Of a stretch of DNA of 6,921 bases, positions 5,794 through 6,921 are shown piece after piece. The notes under the pieces are model-generated. The model worked only from the letters and a program-made list of their open reading frames with translations. It had not been told where the DNA came from and did no database searches. The stretch is taken from NCBI GenBank assembly GCA_013813825.1, contig JACCRA010000303.1:1-6921 (forward strand), read 5' to 3'. Source of the stretch: Pyrinomonadaceae bacterium (GTDB lineage Bacteria > Acidobacteriota > Blastocatellia > Pyrinomonadales > Pyrinomonadaceae). The translations under genes were made by a program, and so were the position numbers. How positions within the stretch are numbered: position 1 is the first letter of the stretch; every line of letters begins with the position of its first letter.

Positions 5794-6921
5794 TCACGAA
5801 TGACCAATGACTTCTTTGAGATAGATTTTTAACCTGCTCAACGAAGTTTCAGGAGAGATGAAACCGATGTAGTTGTCCGGCCGCAACAACACGTGGAAGG
5901 GCTGGTCAGTACCGAAGAGTTCCGTCACCTGTGGATAGAGCGGGACGACGTGATGATCGACCAGATGAGCGTTGGCGCTTTCAACTTCGCCCGTCATCGT
6001 GTGGTCATCGCTCGTGCCGTCCGAGAAGGTCAGGAGATGAAATTTCGGCTCGCGCAGCTTGTCGTAAATGCTCTTGCCGTCAACCAGAAAATAGGGCAGT
6101 CGGTCGCCGGCCTTGACCGCGAATTCTCTGTCGCCCGCGTGCTCACTCAGAGAGCCGTCGCGGTAGTTGATGCCGATTTGCGAAATTAAGGGGAAGAATC
6201 TCTCTTTGACGACGTCGAAGCTGAGGATGTATTTCGCCAGCGGTGGGAACACAGTCGTCCGAATCAAACCGAATAACCAATCCGAGCCGGCGGCGAGATT
6301 GAACATCCGGTCGGTCGTTCCCAACAATCTTTCAGCGTTTGGGAGACGCTCCTCGTTGTAAGTATCCAGAATTTGTTCGGCGGCATCGCCTCTGAGAACG
6401 CATGCCATTTTCCATGCCAGATTGTAAGCGTCTTGAATCCCTGTGTTCATGCCCTGCCCGCCCGCCGGAGTGTGAATGTGCGCCGCGTCTCCAGCGAGAA
6501 AACATCTGCCGTCGCGAAATTTATCAACGCGCCGCGAGTGAACGCGGTAAACGGAAAACCATTTCACTCCCTTTATATGAAGCGGCAGCTGCGTTTCACT
6601 GCGAATTTTATTTTCGATTTCGCCGTAATCAATTTCGTTTTCGTCACGCTTCATTTCTTCCGGCAGATTGCCGATGATGCGCCATTTGTTTTCTCCTTGC
6701 ATCGGGAAAAACGCGACGAACGAATCCGCGCCGAACGTGACATAAATTGCGTCGTGACTTTCGGAGAATTCCATCTCGACATCGGCAACGTAGAAAAGCG
6801 CGTCAATCGTATTTCCTTCAAACGTGAAATCAAGCGCGTGCCGCACCGCGCTTTTCGCGCCGTCGCAGCCGACGAGATATTTCGCCGTAATCGTCTGCGA
6901 ATCGCCGCTCGCGTTTTTAAC
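5794..6921 (-). CDS. FAD-dependent aromatic hydroxylase, PHBH/phenol hydroxylase type (5' end outside window)
   Basis: The frame is open from the window edge at 6921 to a TGA at 5796-5794, giving 375 codons of the 3' part of a class A flavoprotein hydroxylase (FAD_binding_3 type). The missing front would hold the GxGxxG FAD-binding motif. Counting from the edge, residues 15-26 are the DG motif, YLVGCDGAKSAV. The GD motif is FLAGDAAHIHTPAGGQGMNTGIQ at ~141-163 (GD at 144-145), followed by DAYNLAWKMA, very typical of this family. Residues ~265-370 look like the thioredoxin-like C-terminal domain of phenol hydroxylase (PCP 4-monooxygenase, MhpA and related enzymes), with KAGDRLPYFLVDGKS at its start and HVLLRPDNYIGFIS near its end. 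It should add a hydroxyl group to an aromatic or quinone-like substrate using NAD(P)H and oxygen; the substrate is not identifiable. A GTG at 6846 could be misread as a start but lies inside the DG motif region and is not one. Base use is less GC-rich than in the left-hand genes. Confidence 0.92.
   Translation of the reverse strand, partial: VKNASGDSQTITAKYLVGCDGAKSAVRHALDFTFEGNTIDALFYVADVEMEFSESHDAIYVTFGADSFVAFFPMQGENKWRIIGNLPEEMKRDENEIDYGEIENKIRSETQLPLHIKGVKWFSVYRVHSRRVDKFRDGRCFLAGDAAHIHTPAGGQGMNTGIQDAYNLAWKMACVLRGDAAEQILDTYNEERLPNAERLLGTTDRMFNLAAGSDWLFGLIRTTVFPPLAKYILSFDVVKERFFPLISQIGINYRDGSLSEHAGDREFAVKAGDRLPYFLVDGKSIYDKLREPKFHLLTFSDGTSDDHTMTGEVESANAHLVDHHVVPLYPQVTELFGTDQPFHVLLRPDNYIGFISPETSLSRLKIYLKEVIGHS

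Noticed and set aside
6167..6677. Plus-strand open frames within the right-hand hydroxylase
   Set aside because: They are opposite the well-supported GD-motif and substrate-domain coding sequence and show no family features.

Overview
The window reads as a piece of a GC-rich bacterial genome with every recognisable gene on the minus strand, so transcription runs from right to left. The best guess for the host is an Acidobacteriota member (Blastocatellia/Pyrinomonadaceae-like). This rests on two style features of the large left-hand protein: Asn-rich 'NANANT'-type linkers, and a C-terminal segment resembling the globular part of acidobacterial type IV pilin-like proteins. That is inference; no marker gene is present.

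Layout in transcription order. (1) 6921-5794: the 3' part of a PHBH-type (class A) FAD-dependent aromatic hydroxylase with a phenol-hydroxylase-like C-terminal domain; its 5' end lies outside the window. (2) 5705-5268: a four-helix membrane protein of the DUF3995 family. (3) 5264-4980: a small DUF2834-like membrane protein gene, placed for translational coupling to the previous gene but interrupted by an in-frame TAA at codon 54. (4) 4868-3714: a complete, smaller class A FAD monooxygenase. (5) 3634-2810: a complete alpha/beta hydrolase with an intact Ser-Asp-His triad. (6) 2629 to beyond position 1: a very long exported protein, at least 876 codons with no stop, of DUF3352-like type, carrying an Asn/Pro/Ala-rich middle and a pilin-like C-terminal segment.

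Genes 1 to 5 look like an accessory oxidative cassette: two different flavin hydroxylases, a hydrolase that could act on an oxidised product, and two small membrane proteins of unknown role. The substrate cannot be read from the sequence, and co-transcription is inferred only from shared strand and short spacing (88, 3, 111 and 79 bases). The large exported protein follows a 180-base gap and is probably a separate unit. The right half (about 4970-6921) looks visibly less GC-rich than the left.

The points most worth a second look are the nonsense codon in the DUF2834-like gene, and the apparent fusion of a pilin-like globular domain, without the pilin helix, to the end of a DUF3352-like protein. 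I saw no RNA genes, CRISPR arrays, insertion sequences, integrases or convincing terminators.
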